Shown here: one piece after another, positions 42,388 to 52,991 of the stretch
How the letters are laid out: every line of letters begins with the position of its first letter
Position numbering within the stretch: position 1 is the stretch's first letter
From: Saccharomycopsis fibuligera x Saccharomycopsis cf. fibuligera
Lineage: Eukaryota; Ascomycota; Saccharomycetes; Ascoideales; Saccharomycopsidaceae
Length of the DNA stretch: 64,000 bases
NCBI GenBank assembly: GCA_001936135.1
Contig: CP012816.1
Span: forward strand, 499,501 to 563,500
Direction of reading: 5' to 3'
The notes under the pieces: model-generated
Told to the model about the DNA's origin: nothing
Database searches by the model: none
The model's input: only the letters and a program-made list of their open reading frames with translations
Position numbers and translations under genes: made by a program

Positions 42388-43668
42388 AGCAGCTTGTGAA
42401 TATTTGTCAGTTGATTGCCGAGTATATACATTGAGTAAACTGCTCAATTAAAGATTGGTATCATAGCATTAAGTAAAATTTAGGCTAGCAGATAATATAA
42501 TGCTATGTATGTTTTCAATGTGTATCAAACCTTTCTGCATTTTGGGTCTTTTATTATTCTTTTTTTTCTTCCTGATTTTCTCTTTTTATAAACATGAGCT
42601 AAATCACTATATACTCAGAATGCACCTGTGAGTTATGGTACCCTAACGTCAGCACAAAATTATCTTTGCATTTATATTCATTTTTCGTCCTATATTTATT
42701 ACTAATGGGGGTTTCAGGGGCATTGCAATAAGTATTCCAATGTAGTAAAATGCCTTGAGAATCCTGGCCTAACGAAAAAGTGAGCATCTAATCAGTAATC
42801 CAGAATTATAACGAGCTTGAATAATTCCTTTCATAAAAACATAACACAGAATGTGCTCTGCAAAATAATTTGGTTTATTCATGACTAAAGAAGGTTTTCA
42901 GTTTTAGCCAGTTTTAGCATTATTTTGTATTTGATAGAGTGCCTTCACACATCATTGTACTGCGCAAATTGCCATCTTCTATTATTAAAAACGTGGAAAA
43001 CGGCAAACAATAACCATCTCTCTTTAGTTTGCTTGCTACACTTTACACTATTTGAATTTCATTCGAGCCCTCATTTTGCCATAATGCCACGCCATTTGGT
43101 ACAAAACTTCAGCAAGTGTTACGAATGGGATTTATGTGCATACAAATACCCCTACAATGATTGAATTTTCAAGCTTTAATAATCTCTGGATTGTTCAACG
43201 CTATTTGTGATAGGAATTTGTGCTATCCTATTCTTTAATATCATTTAGTTTTCTCTTTTAGTACTTTTTCTTAAACGTTTTCATTTATCTTCCAATTGAA
43301 ATAATGCTTATCAATACCGAGAAAACATTAATCCCGGTTGTATAGGTACTTTTCAGTGTGTAAAAGGATATGTAGAGGCAAATTTTAACGAATATGATTT
43401 CCTGTATTTTGAAAGCGAGCAGGCAACTAAGCTCAGTTGCAGCGATGCGGTAGCACTGCTTGCTCACAAATGATATAGACAGCCGTACTATCTTTTTACA
43501 TAAACTGAATTTTCAATTTTTCATGTTTTATTTTTTTCTTTCATTTTCGCCAGCTGTCAAGTGTACGTTCTTTACTAAAATTATAAAATTATGTAAACAG
43601 AACATCGATTTAAAGTCCACAATCGAATAGCATTTTCCTTTTCGGGAATCAAAGAGATCATCAGTTGT

Positions 43669-43709
<41 letters not shown>

Positions 43710-43823
43710 CACCGATGAATGTCAATTTGCTTAACCGTAAGCACAGAAGCTGCATGAGACCAGTAGAAATAATGCTACTAAGGAGACATTTCTCAAGCAT
43801 TCACACCAGATCAGTCCAAAGCA
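42388..43823. other. Intergenic with 39-bp poly(T) tract
   Basis: I see no convincing gene in 1.4 kb. A run of 39 T lies at 43671-43709, about 115 bp upstream of the next start codon, a common place for a nucleosome-excluding promoter element. Confidence 0.6.
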
Positions 43824-45446
43824 ATGACGAAAACAAATAAAAGAACTACTGATTCAAAACGTTCTGATGAGCATGCGAAAAAACTAAAAGTGGATCTGTC
43901 ATCCCATACTACTTACTCTGGATTTGTTCCCAGTATCGATAATGAAAGAATTGACGAGCTCGATCTTGCAAATATACAACCTCAACAGTTTTTCGAACAA
44001 TACGTCGTAGCTAGAAAGCCTGTTTTGATTAACGGAATAATTCCCGAGATTGACGTTAACAGTCTCAAATCTGATCAAATTGTTGAATCATTAAAGCAGA
44101 ATAATGGTGATCATTTCCGTTTACAAGTGGAGCATAAGGAACAAGGTGGGTTTGGCTCAGGATCAAGAAGATTGCACATGTTTTTTGATGATTTTATTAA
44201 GGCTTTAAAGAATGGAGATACCACTAAGTATTTGACCACTCAGTACGATGAGTCTGATGATGAGTCTGATGTTGAGGATAACTTCTATCAAGACAAAGAT
44301 GAAGATTCCGAGAGCGGTGAGTCTGATTTAGAACCAGAACTACCTAAAGAGCCTAAGGAGAGTGAAGATAATGAACGTTCTATTGCTATTCAACAAGCGA
44401 GTATACATAATGATGCTGAAGAAGACAGCGATAGCGGGAACAATGATGATAATGATAATAGCGACAATTTTTCAATTGACATGAATGACCTCCATGATGA
44501 CTTTGATGAGCTTAATTCTGGTTTCAAGAAATTAGCAACCATTAACGGTGAAGAACTCTATTTGGATGAAGCAATTGACCGGGTATATGACCTTATACAA
44601 AAACCATTGACTACACTATTAGCGAAAAGAAAACTCAAGGTAATTCCTGGCATTTTACAAACATTGATACCACAACAAATAAACCTTTGGATAGGTAGAT
44701 CCAACGATGAAGGAAAAGCAGAATCACTCAACCTCGATATTAGTGAAGACGCAAAATATCTAGGACTTGGGAGAAAAGTGCCTGGTAATGGCACTTCATC
44801 AGGTTTGCATCACGATCATGCTGATAATTTGTATATTCCAATACAAGGCAAAAAAAGATTCACGATTTTTGCACCGTCTGATGCTTTCAATTTGTATACT
44901 GTCGGAGATGTACATAAAGTTTACGAATCAGGGGTCATTGATTATGTATCAAATGAAAAGGCACCAACATGGAAACACGTGAGAAGTGATGGTGCAACCA
45001 TTCAAGAGAGTGATGATCAAGAAGAACATGAAATCGAAGAAGATAACAAAGAACAAAAACAGAAATTGGATCCACCTTCTTTTTCAAAAATACCACCAGT
45101 ACTTCTTCATAAAGAGGAGTTAAACGAATCGAATGCAAAACTTGTGCAAGAAATCACGAAAAAGCATTTTCCAAACCTCTTAAGAGCTAAAAGTATGACG
45201 GTGGAAATCAAGCCAAATCAAATGCTTTATTTGCCAACTGGTTGGTTTCATGAAGTCACCTCAACTACCGACAAGGATACATCTCCAGATAGTATTCACA
45301 TTGCAGTTAACTACTGGTTTTATCCACCGGATGGTAAATCATTTGACGAACCATACTTGGACCAGTACTGGAAGAATGATTTCCAAAGAACGAAAAAGTC
45401 TTATGAGTTGTATGAAGCTGGAGAATTTGATATCTCCGATAATTGA
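43824..45446 (+). CDS. JmjC / cupin-8 domain oxygenase
   Basis: This 540-residue protein has a cupin-8/JmjC fold in two parts. An N-terminal segment (QFFEQYVVARKPVLINGI) matches the start of JMJD7/FIH-like proteins. The iron site is H329-x-D331 in GLHHDHADN and H476 in GWFHEV, with YIPIQGKKRF between supplying the 2-oxoglutarate lysine. Relatives hydroxylate protein residues in cytosol or nucleus; the substrate here is unknown. A large acidic Ser/Asp/Glu block (about 145-235) separates the first segment from the core, and a second acidic insert lies near 390-420. The N-terminus is basic (KRTTDSKRS), which may direct it to the nucleus. Confidence 0.82.
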   Translation: MTKTNKRTTDSKRSDEHAKKLKVDLSSHTTYSGFVPSIDNERIDELDLANIQPQQFFEQYVVARKPVLINGIIPEIDVNSLKSDQIVESLKQNNGDHFRLQVEHKEQGGFGSGSRRLHMFFDDFIKALKNGDTTKYLTTQYDESDDESDVEDNFYQDKDEDSESGESDLEPELPKEPKESEDNERSIAIQQASIHNDAEEDSDSGNNDDNDNSDNFSIDMNDLHDDFDELNSGFKKLATINGEELYLDEAIDRVYDLIQKPLTTLLAKRKLKVIPGILQTLIPQQINLWIGRSNDEGKAESLNLDISEDAKYLGLGRKVPGNGTSSGLHHDHADNLYIPIQGKKRFTIFAPSDAFNLYTVGDVHKVYESGVIDYVSNEKAPTWKHVRSDGATIQESDDQEEHEIEEDNKEQKQKLDPPSFSKIPPVLLHKEELNESNAKLVQEITKKHFPNLLRAKSMTVEIKPNQMLYLPTGWFHEVTSTTDKDTSPDSIHIAVNYWFYPPDGKSFDEPYLDQYWKNDFQRTKKSYELYEAGEFDISDN

Positions 45447-45666
45447 AACTCTTATCAGTTTGTAATTATTGATAATAAAAGTCGTGGTTATTGAGAAAAA
45501 AAGGTCGTAAAGTATATTGTAATATAGCATGGAAGATGGCAATGATGGCCACAATAGAGCCACTAGCGGCTACATCTCTAGCTTATGTACAAGATATATT
45601 GTCAATAGAATCCTAAACCGCAGTATTAGCTATGTATGCATGAAGACCAAAGACAATGCGACACAC

Positions 45667-45960
45667 TCATTCTCCAAGTTTTTGCCCATCAGATAGCTTT
45701 CTATTCCACAACCAATGATCACCTCCTCTATATATTCCATACCCAATAAGCCCCATTCCTGTCCCCTTGATAAAATTTTTCCACCACATTGGATTAGTAC
45801 CAGGTTTTTCATTTCTGAAAACTTGACCAGAGGCAAAATACGCACCGGCCGCTAATGCAGTTACCGTAGCCATGGTCTGGCAAACTGTGCAGTTTTCAAT
45901 TTCTTTATCACTGAGATTTTTGGAAGCAGGCGGATTGAATAAATCAGTTATATTAGTCAT
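45667..45960 (-). CDS. Small membrane protein, DMAC1-like (DUF4536)
   Basis: This is a 97-residue protein. A CTVC pair is followed by a membrane segment (MATVTALAAGAYFASGQ, about 30-46), then NPMWWKNFIKGTGMGLIGYGIYRGG with a second hydrophobic stretch. This pattern fits the DUF4536 family, whose human member DMAC1 helps assemble mitochondrial complex I. CTG-clade yeasts have complex I, so a similar role is plausible but inferred. It runs convergent with the JmjC gene. Confidence 0.72.
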   Translation of the reverse strand: MTNITDLFNPPASKNLSDKEIENCTVCQTMATVTALAAGAYFASGQVFRNEKPGTNPMWWKNFIKGTGMGLIGYGIYRGGDHWLWNRKLSDGQKLGE

Positions 45961-46853
45961 GATGAGTTTGCTGAAGAATTGCGTACCCTGTTTGCTGTGT
46001 AGAAACTAGTATATGTTTGATGTGTGACAAAAAAATTTAATTTTGTTCATGCATTGGGAAATGTGAAAAACTGTCAGGCATGCACCGCTTATACTAAGAA
46101 CATTAGCTTTTTGGCGGAGGATGCTCTTCTCGCTAATATATATACTATCTATGCAGTTAAACAGAACAGAAACATAATTTCCGGGTAATCCCTATACTTA
46201 TATATTAACACTACAAAACACCCCCTCTATTATTGTGGACATACTCATCATGTGTCCCAAGTTGATATACTAATCAGGCATTTGCCTGCTAGGAGATGGA
46301 GATAAGCTGATGCGCAATCACGTTTCGGATAACAATGTAATATTAATACAAAATATATAACTTAAAAAGTTCAATACTGAGAAACAAAACCAGAAAATAT
46401 GATGAAAATTGAAAGATGTAAAAACCAAAGGTATAGCAATAAAAGTCAAGAGAAAGTCAGAGGAAACGTAGGTAAGAATCGGAAAACAATGAGGAACAAC
46501 TGCCGATTTGCAAAAAAAAAGAAATTGCAGTAAATGGGAACCAACTTTTTAACGAAAAAGGATGAACGAACAAAACGAAAAGAAAACAAAAAGTAGGTAA
46601 GTAGGCAACAGGATAAGATATCATTAAAAATTTGGTGTTCCTTGTATAAGAATACCAGGAATAATACCGGGAATATAGAAACGCTGGAAAAACTCAATAT
46701 TTGTAACAAGAATGAAAGAACTATAAAGGGAAAAGGCAAAGGGGAAAAAACAGCGGACAAAGAATAACAGCACAAAAACAATTGAAATCAGAAATGCAAT
46801 TTTAAAAGTGAATTCTTTGACAAAAATTCATTGAAGTGAAAGTGTCAACAGCT
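45961..46853. other. Intergenic, no gene seen
   Basis: Holds the promoter of the small membrane protein and the 3' flank of the LIM gene. The purine-rich plus strand at 46440-46790 makes a hydrophobic minus-strand frame with no family match, so I do not call it. Confidence 0.5.
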
Positions 46854-49800
46854 TCAAAGTGGTTGATTTTCTGGCAAATCTCTGATAAAGGTTCTTCTTT
46901 TTTCCACCTTTGAAGTAATTTGTAACTCTTCACCATCAGCGTTCCTAAACTGAGCTTGACCTTCCATTTGTTTTCTTTCTAATTCAATTTCGTAAAGACC
47001 ATCCTTTTCACATAATGGCTTACCGTCCAACACAAAATAATCTTTTACGATGAATACGCCACATTTAATACAAGTTAAACAATCAGGGTGAAACCTTTCT
47101 CCATTATTATTTTCTAAGCATTTCCCCTCGATGCCCTGGTCACAAATACGACATAATGAATTATTCAAAAAATGGAAATCGTAGTTGCAATATGGACGAT
47201 CATTAATGACGTAACAATTGGTACCTTTAGCAAAGACTTGATCACACCGATAACAGCGGAAACATTCTCTATGCCAACGACCAGACATCTGATGATCTTT
47301 AGACCAAATTGATTTACCCTGGATTTCAGTATGACACTTGCGACATGGACCTTCGCCACTTGGGTATTTAGGCTCGTCATCAATCATTGGGTCGGTTAGT
47401 TCCTCAGAAACTTGAGACTTAAATGATGTTGGACTTGGAAGTTCATAATCTGGCGGAAATTGTTCCCCGAGTTTTGGAGTTTGTAATCCATGGCCATTAG
47501 CGATTGTGTTGGCGCTGGTTGGCTGGATAGTTGTAGCATTGCTATTTTGACTAGTTGGAATGCTCTTGTTACTCGAATTCATCCCCAACTTGTAAAATTG
47601 ATCTTGCTTGGAAGATATATTAGCCTGTTGACCTAATCCAATACCAGCACCAACAGGAGAATCTTGTGAAATAGCGTCATTACCATCACGATGGTTTAGT
47701 GCTGCAGCTACTGCAGTTGCTGCCGCATCACCAGCAGCATTAGCCGTACCCACCGCATCTGCATTAGCTTGATGAGAGTTGTGAAATCCATTAGACTGAG
47801 CATTCAAATTTGGACTGTTATTTCTACTCAAGTCAGAAATGTCTTTCAATTCAACAGTACCGGCCTTAATTCTATTAGCAATTGGAATCTTTGCATTGTA
47901 GAAATTGATTTGCTGTTGCTTTTTGTGAGCAGCGATATTCAAAGGTTTTTCGTTTTCCATATCAGTACTATTTGCAGCAACAGCTGCGGTAGCATTCAAA
48001 ATGTTATCTTTACTCTCATCCATATTGACAATCTTTCTCAAGATTGAATCATCACTGCCTTCAGAATCAATAGAATCTAAAGTGTTAGATCTACTAATAC
48101 TAGTGTTAGCCAATGTTGCGGTTTCCGATTTAGAGAATCGACCATTGTCATGATCATTATTATTGCCATTGTCATTATTGTTGGCCTTGTTAGAAAGGTT
48201 GAAATTGAAATGATCTTCTGAAAGTGAACTCATACTAGTAGAAGTAGTCACTGGGTTAGACAACGACGTGGTAGAATAGTCTTCATGACCGGGTTGAGTG
48301 AACGAAGTATGAGCAGTATGCAACGAAACGCTTGAAGATGAAGCCATTGGTAGAGTAGTGCTTGAACTATTCATCGAAATATCAGCTGGAGTACTCATTT
48401 TGGCATGACTATTACTATCGGTGTGTTTCAAAATGCCTTCGATGTCATTATACAAAGTTTTAGCAGAAGCACAAGATGCATCAGCATCAACATTTTCAAT
48501 GTTTTGAGCAATGCCGTTGCTGCTACTGTTGATGTTGACAGCGTTGCTATTGGTATTAACACTACCAATTGCAGTTTTCTTTTGCAAATCTCTGAAAAGA
48601 GACTTGGCCATTGAACTTGTAGACTCATTGGACTCATCATCACCACTAGTGGAACTCAATTGACTAGAATTGTGCATATTAGCATCAGAAACGGTAATTG
48701 TCGGTAACGATGGGGCATTACTAGTATTGAAAATCCCACTGTCTGTGAGTGGTGACTTGTTGTCAATGTACAAGCTGTTGGTATTAGACTTAAGCTCCTT
48801 GATGTCCCCAAGTAAATCATCATCATCATCATCATCATCATCTGATGCATTAGCTGAATGTGGACTATCTAGAGCACTACCACCATTGTCAGCACTGCCC
48901 ACAATATCTTTAGTTAACTCATCGTCACCATCTTCAAGTTCAAAATCACTATCAGATTTTGCTTGCTGAGGAGTATGGCCAATTCTGGAATTAGCGAGAG
49001 TGTTTTCCTTCAACAATCTAGCAGCTTCTCTTTCTCTTTCCGCTTCTTCTTCATTATCATCGCTGTGCTCTAAATCATCAACAGAGTAAATACTAGATGC
49101 AACAGAAGAATGTTTTCTATTTTTGACGGTAGCAGCAGACGAAGAATCCTCATTGGTCAAATTTAGCCCAAATTGGCCAGACATTCTATCGAGCTTAGTG
49201 GTTAACTTTCTCATCAACTTGTCTTTATTTTTTTCAGCAAGAGATTTACTGCTCATAGCTTCCTCATCGTTATCGTTATTTAAAAACCCTTTTTCATTAT
49301 CATCATCATCGCCAGTAGTAACTTTTTTAGCTTCTCTGGTTTCTGATTTGGCTTGTTTAGTATTGCCAGTGCCGTTCACAGCACGAATCACTGAGCTGTT
49401 GTAGACATCCACATCATCGTCATTTTCTTCAAAGGAGTTGAAAGATTTGATAGTGTCAAGGAATTCATCATTAGTTCGAATAGAGTCACTAGACGAATTT
49501 TCATTACGTTTCATCAATGATTCGCTAGAAGAGTTAGATGATGAACTCAAGCCACTAAAACCTTTTTCGCTGTCCTTCTTTTGAAATTGGCTATTTTCAC
49601 TGGCAGTGTTGTTGTTGTCGCTAATAGAAGCGTTAGTTCTACTGTCTTTAACAGTGGAGGTAACCTTTCCATCAACGGACTCTTCACTAGTACTTCTAGT
49701 GAAACTATTTGGTGACATCGGAGTGCCGAATTTTCTAGCAAAGAAACCATTGTATTGCACCGAGTTCACCTTCTCTTTGTTTTCTGGTTGTCGTTGTTGT

Positions 49801-50975
49801 TGTGACTGTTGACTCTCCTTATTATCAAAAGCAAGTGGATTGTTTTCACTGAAATTTGCAAATTTGTCAGACGCTAAATTTCCTGGGGTTGTAGCGGTGG
49901 AACTAACATCAGAAAAAGATTTGCCGGTTGGTGAGAAAATGTTATTGGTACTATCTGCTGATACTGGAGAAAACAAATTATCGGTACTATTGTCAGATTT
50001 CTGATATGCCCCAGTAGTGCTAAGCTGAGGAGACGAGGAGTTGTTATTACCTCTGATGCCAAGTCCTCTTGCTGGAGCATTGGTATTGTTGGCACTACTA
50101 GGAGCAAATGGATTTTTTGGGAATGATTTGATGCTAGAAGGCGAAGATGGAGTGGTGGACATGCCGCTGTTGCTCAATGCAGAAGGTTTTTCAAACTCAC
50201 GTTGTGGAATTCTAGCTGATGGTGAAAAAGTAGATTTCAACGGAGAAGATGAAGAGGATCCATTGGCATGAATACTTGGCTTTTGGTTGAATAAAGGATC
50301 TGCTTGATTAGTAGCAATGGACAATGAAGTGTGAGCTGAGCTTGAATAATCTGAAGAAGCAGCAGACTCAATACCATTACTATTACCGCCAATGTTTTTT
50401 GATTTGCTGCCCTTTTTGAACGGCCTGAAAAAAGCTGAGCGAATGGAAGAACGCGATGAGGTAGACCCAACGGAAGATGGAGACATAGGAGTTGCTGGCG
50501 GAAGGTTGTATGCATTACCATTCATGATATTGTTATTTTTGGTGGTCTGTTGCTGGTTGGTGTATGAAGACAAGCTTGAAGAGGAGTTCTTTTTTGTCAA
50601 ACCAGGGAAACTAGGCTGCTGCATGTTTGGTAAGCTGGCCTTTTTGCCAATTGATCTCATGTTAGGGGGCTGCATGCCTATTATCTCGTCCTTTAAGTTT
50701 GTGGTTGAGGATGATTGATTTGATTTCAAAAAAGAACCATCATAGTTTCCTACCGCGGTACCGTCATTATTGGATTTGGCCTTTGATTTCTTTTTACCAT
50801 CACCTTTGTAAACGTCGAAGCCACAACGCTCATATACGCCCCTGTAGTGTTTGCGAGGATCCAATGGAGGAAAATGGTTGTTTATTCTATTAAATTGCAC
50901 CGGCGACATTGGAGCAATGTACTCTGGGAAAGAGGTGAGCTTGCCAGAGGGATCTGTTAAAGCAGCACTGGGCAT
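46854..50975 (-). CDS. PXL1: LIM-domain protein, paxillin-like
   Basis: The 1373-residue protein carries two LIM zinc modules near the C-terminus: first at 1211-1263 (CRKC…HRECFRC…C), second at about 1275-1325 (CRIC…HPDCLTC…C). About 1200 residues before them are Ser-, Asn- and Asp-rich, with a conserved-looking N-terminal start (FPEYIAPMSPVQFNRINN, then FPPLDPRKHYRGVYERCGFDVYKG). No RhoGAP domain is present, which argues against Lrg1/Rga and for Pxl1, a protein at sites of polarised growth and septum assembly. It is about twice the length of S. cerevisiae Pxl1, owing to low-complexity expansion. Confidence 0.78.
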   Translation of the reverse strand: MPSAALTDPSGKLTSFPEYIAPMSPVQFNRINNHFPPLDPRKHYRGVYERCGFDVYKGDGKKKSKAKSNNDGTAVGNYDGSFLKSNQSSSTTNLKDEIIGMQPPNMRSIGKKASLPNMQQPSFPGLTKKNSSSSLSSYTNQQQTTKNNNIMNGNAYNLPPATPMSPSSVGSTSSRSSIRSAFFRPFKKGSKSKNIGGNSNGIESAASSDYSSSAHTSLSIATNQADPLFNQKPSIHANGSSSSSPLKSTFSPSARIPQREFEKPSALSNSGMSTTPSSPSSIKSFPKNPFAPSSANNTNAPARGLGIRGNNNSSSPQLSTTGAYQKSDNSTDNLFSPVSADSTNNIFSPTGKSFSDVSSTATTPGNLASDKFANFSENNPLAFDNKESQQSQQQRQPENKEKVNSVQYNGFFARKFGTPMSPNSFTRSTSEESVDGKVTSTVKDSRTNASISDNNNTASENSQFQKKDSEKGFSGLSSSSNSSSESLMKRNENSSSDSIRTNDEFLDTIKSFNSFEENDDDVDVYNSSVIRAVNGTGNTKQAKSETREAKKVTTGDDDDNEKGFLNNDNDEEAMSSKSLAEKNKDKLMRKLTTKLDRMSGQFGLNLTNEDSSSAATVKNRKHSSVASSIYSVDDLEHSDDNEEEAEREREAARLLKENTLANSRIGHTPQQAKSDSDFELEDGDDELTKDIVGSADNGGSALDSPHSANASDDDDDDDDDLLGDIKELKSNTNSLYIDNKSPLTDSGIFNTSNAPSLPTITVSDANMHNSSQLSSTSGDDESNESTSSMAKSLFRDLQKKTAIGSVNTNSNAVNINSSSNGIAQNIENVDADASCASAKTLYNDIEGILKHTDSNSHAKMSTPADISMNSSSTTLPMASSSSVSLHTAHTSFTQPGHEDYSTTSLSNPVTTSTSMSSLSEDHFNFNLSNKANNNDNGNNNDHDNGRFSKSETATLANTSISRSNTLDSIDSEGSDDSILRKIVNMDESKDNILNATAAVAANSTDMENEKPLNIAAHKKQQQINFYNAKIPIANRIKAGTVELKDISDLSRNNSPNLNAQSNGFHNSHQANADAVGTANAAGDAAATAVAAALNHRDGNDAISQDSPVGAGIGLGQQANISSKQDQFYKLGMNSSNKSIPTSQNSNATTIQPTSANTIANGHGLQTPKLGEQFPPDYELPSPTSFKSQVSEELTDPMIDDEPKYPSGEGPCRKCHTEIQGKSIWSKDHQMSGRWHRECFRCYRCDQVFAKGTNCYVINDRPYCNYDFHFLNNSLCRICDQGIEGKCLENNNGERFHPDCLTCIKCGVFIVKDYFVLDGKPLCEKDGLYEIELERKQMEGQAQFRNADGEELQITSKVEKRRTFIRDLPENQPL

Positions 50976-51427
50976 TTTTGCTGACGGTGTATGATCTGGA
51001 TCTGTTGAAGTGAGTTACTGTAGATTAAAAAATTGCGATCAGCAAGTACGCAGTGAAGATAAATTAAACAATATCAAATATAAAAAAATAAATAAAAAAA
51101 AAGTTATCAAGATAATAACGAGAAAGTTGGCTGAATAAAGGAGCGACTAATTACACCGGGAAGGCGATGGGACAAAAGAGTGACAAATATGACTGCAAAG
51201 AGAAGCTGAGCAGGGAATAGAAGTTGAAGGAGATGGGGCAAAATAAGAAGAGGAGCAGAAATTAGAGTGGAATACGAAAGAAATATAAAACTAAAAGTAA
51301 AATAAGACAGCGAAAGGACCACTGTGTGCAACAGTAACGAAGAGCGACTGATGGTGGTGATGGCAGTCGAGATTAACTAATTAGCCAAAATGAGAAGGGC
51401 AAACTAATAGAATCAGCTTTTCTGTTC

Positions 51428-51460
<33 letters not shown>

Positions 51461-51988
51461 ACACTTTAACGCCAGCAAATTAGTAGATAATCATGAATTT
51501 TGGCCGCAGCAGGAACTCTGGTAGCGCGACAGGGTGCAGCACAGCGCGTCAGAAAAGGGGACACGGATACATATTTGAGCCGATGGGCGCAGAACGGCAC
51601 CGTGCGACGCGTTGAGGTTTTGCAACTTTTTGCAGATGGATACTGCATATTGCTTTGAGGGGCATGATAGGGGCTAGAGAAGGGTAATGAGCCTAGCAGT
51701 GGATTTTGACGCATTCTGATGCGCATAGTACGTATTTCAGCATACAGTCGCATAGATTAGTAATATCTTAGTAATAATGTTATTTTGTGTCACGTGGCTG
51801 AGAGCAGAGAGTTGGTCAAAGATGATCGATGGTGAACGAGTATACATGGTAAGGTAAAGTCGCGGAACACAAGCAGTATCTGAGCATCCAATATACGTAC
51901 GCACAAACACCAGGGATAAGCTTTCCCCTTTCTCAAGCACATACTTATTGGCATTCCTGCAATAACACAAGCAAACAGCACGGGCATC
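50976..51988. other. Divergent intergenic region with 31-bp poly(A)
   Basis: Holds the LIM-gene promoter and 5' leader on the left and the upstream region of the coiled-coil gene on the right. 31 A at 51429-51459. Confidence 0.6.
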
Positions 51989-52576
51989 ATGAGCACCCCC
52001 AATCTTCCGCACACTGAAAACCTCATGCCGCTCTATGAGCTTGTGATCCTGCTCCAGGGGCTCGTCGGAGAAGCCAACGCCATCAAGGACAATATCGCCA
52101 GCTCTGTGGACACTCTATCCGTACACGCCAATAGGCAGCCCACGGAGGCTAAACAAGCAAAGCTTGCCCAGCTCAAGCTCAGAAACCAGCAATTGAAAAC
52201 AGAGCTTGAAAACAAGACGCGATACTCGACGGTTATAACCAACTTGCTCAACAACTACGAGCTCAGTATCCAAACGGTACTCGACAGTGTTCGCAGCGAC
52301 GTGGTGAACTACAATCTCAAGCTATTGCAGCTCAACCGCGACTATTACCTGCAGCTTCAGGATAAGTCGGCCCAGGAGTACCGAATGTACCGAGAGCTTG
52401 TGGAGAAACGGTTGGTCGTATTCAGAATCTCGGAGTTGCTCAGAAAGCTTCTCACGATGGTAGACGAGGACTTTGTGCTTCACAACAGCAACGCCAGCGA
52501 AGCGTACAAGCTCTTGACGTGTAAGAAGGTGCTTGAGGAGCTCAGCGACAAGAAGCGGATGCTCCAGAGTGTATAG
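51989..52576 (+). CDS. Small coiled-coil protein, unknown
   Basis: 195 residues, nearly all helical by pattern, with long heptad-like stretches (AKLAQLKLRNQQLKTELENK at about 58-77, then NYELSIQTVLDSVRSDVVNYN). No signal or membrane segment. Its codon use is more GC-rich than most neighbours. I do not recognise the family; size and coiled-coil layout resemble small kinetochore or spindle-pole subunits, which is only a suggestion. Confidence 0.75.
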   Translation: MSTPNLPHTENLMPLYELVILLQGLVGEANAIKDNIASSVDTLSVHANRQPTEAKQAKLAQLKLRNQQLKTELENKTRYSTVITNLLNNYELSIQTVLDSVRSDVVNYNLKLLQLNRDYYLQLQDKSAQEYRMYRELVEKRLVVFRISELLRKLLTMVDEDFVLHNSNASEAYKLLTCKKVLEELSDKKRMLQSV

Positions 52577-52991
52577 GTAGCTGCTTGTTATTATTAACGA
52601 TGACAATAGTAATAGTGATAACGATAATGGCAATGATAATGATAATGATATCTCATGATTGATCTTATGCGCTTCTGTTTTCAGCCTTCGCTTCGGCTCG
52701 TTTCTTTTCGTCTTTCTCGGGGCTCGCAACCCCTCAGGGCTGGCGGCTCGTAAAGCTCGTTCCCACCTGCTGCAGCCATAACATGAGAAACGAAAAAAAA
52801 AATTGCAAACAAATCAAACTGGCGATATTTGTAAGGCTCCTTCTCTCTCCTTTTCTTTCTTGTTTCCCTCTTTCTGCTGCCTCTCTTTCTCTTTCTCTTT
52901 CTTTCCTTCTTTCTTCCTTTCTTCCTTCTTCAGCTCATTTTTGTCGTCTGCCCCACGCTCTTTTATCCCCCTCTTCACCTTGCTGACAACC
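52577..52991. promoter_or_regulatory. ERG5 upstream region with CT-rich block
   Basis: 52840-52975 is an almost pure pyrimidine stretch (repeated CTTTCTTT and CTTCC) that ends just before the ERG5 ATG. Such CT blocks are common upstream of highly expressed yeast genes, near transcription starts. 52600-52650 has AATGATAATGATAATG-type repeats after the previous stop. Confidence 0.6.

Noticed and set aside
45630-45845. 71-codon frame overlapping the DMAC1-like gene
   Set aside because: Out-of-frame shadow of the conserved 97-residue protein.
46446-46781. 111-codon hydrophobic minus-strand frame
   Set aside because: Made of Phe/Leu/Ser from a purine-rich plus strand in the LIM-gene 3' flank; no conserved pattern.
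52803-52991. 63-residue N-terminal extension of ERG5
   Set aside because: Coded by a pyrimidine tract giving Ser/Phe/Leu repeats; family homology and the usual membrane anchor start after 52992.
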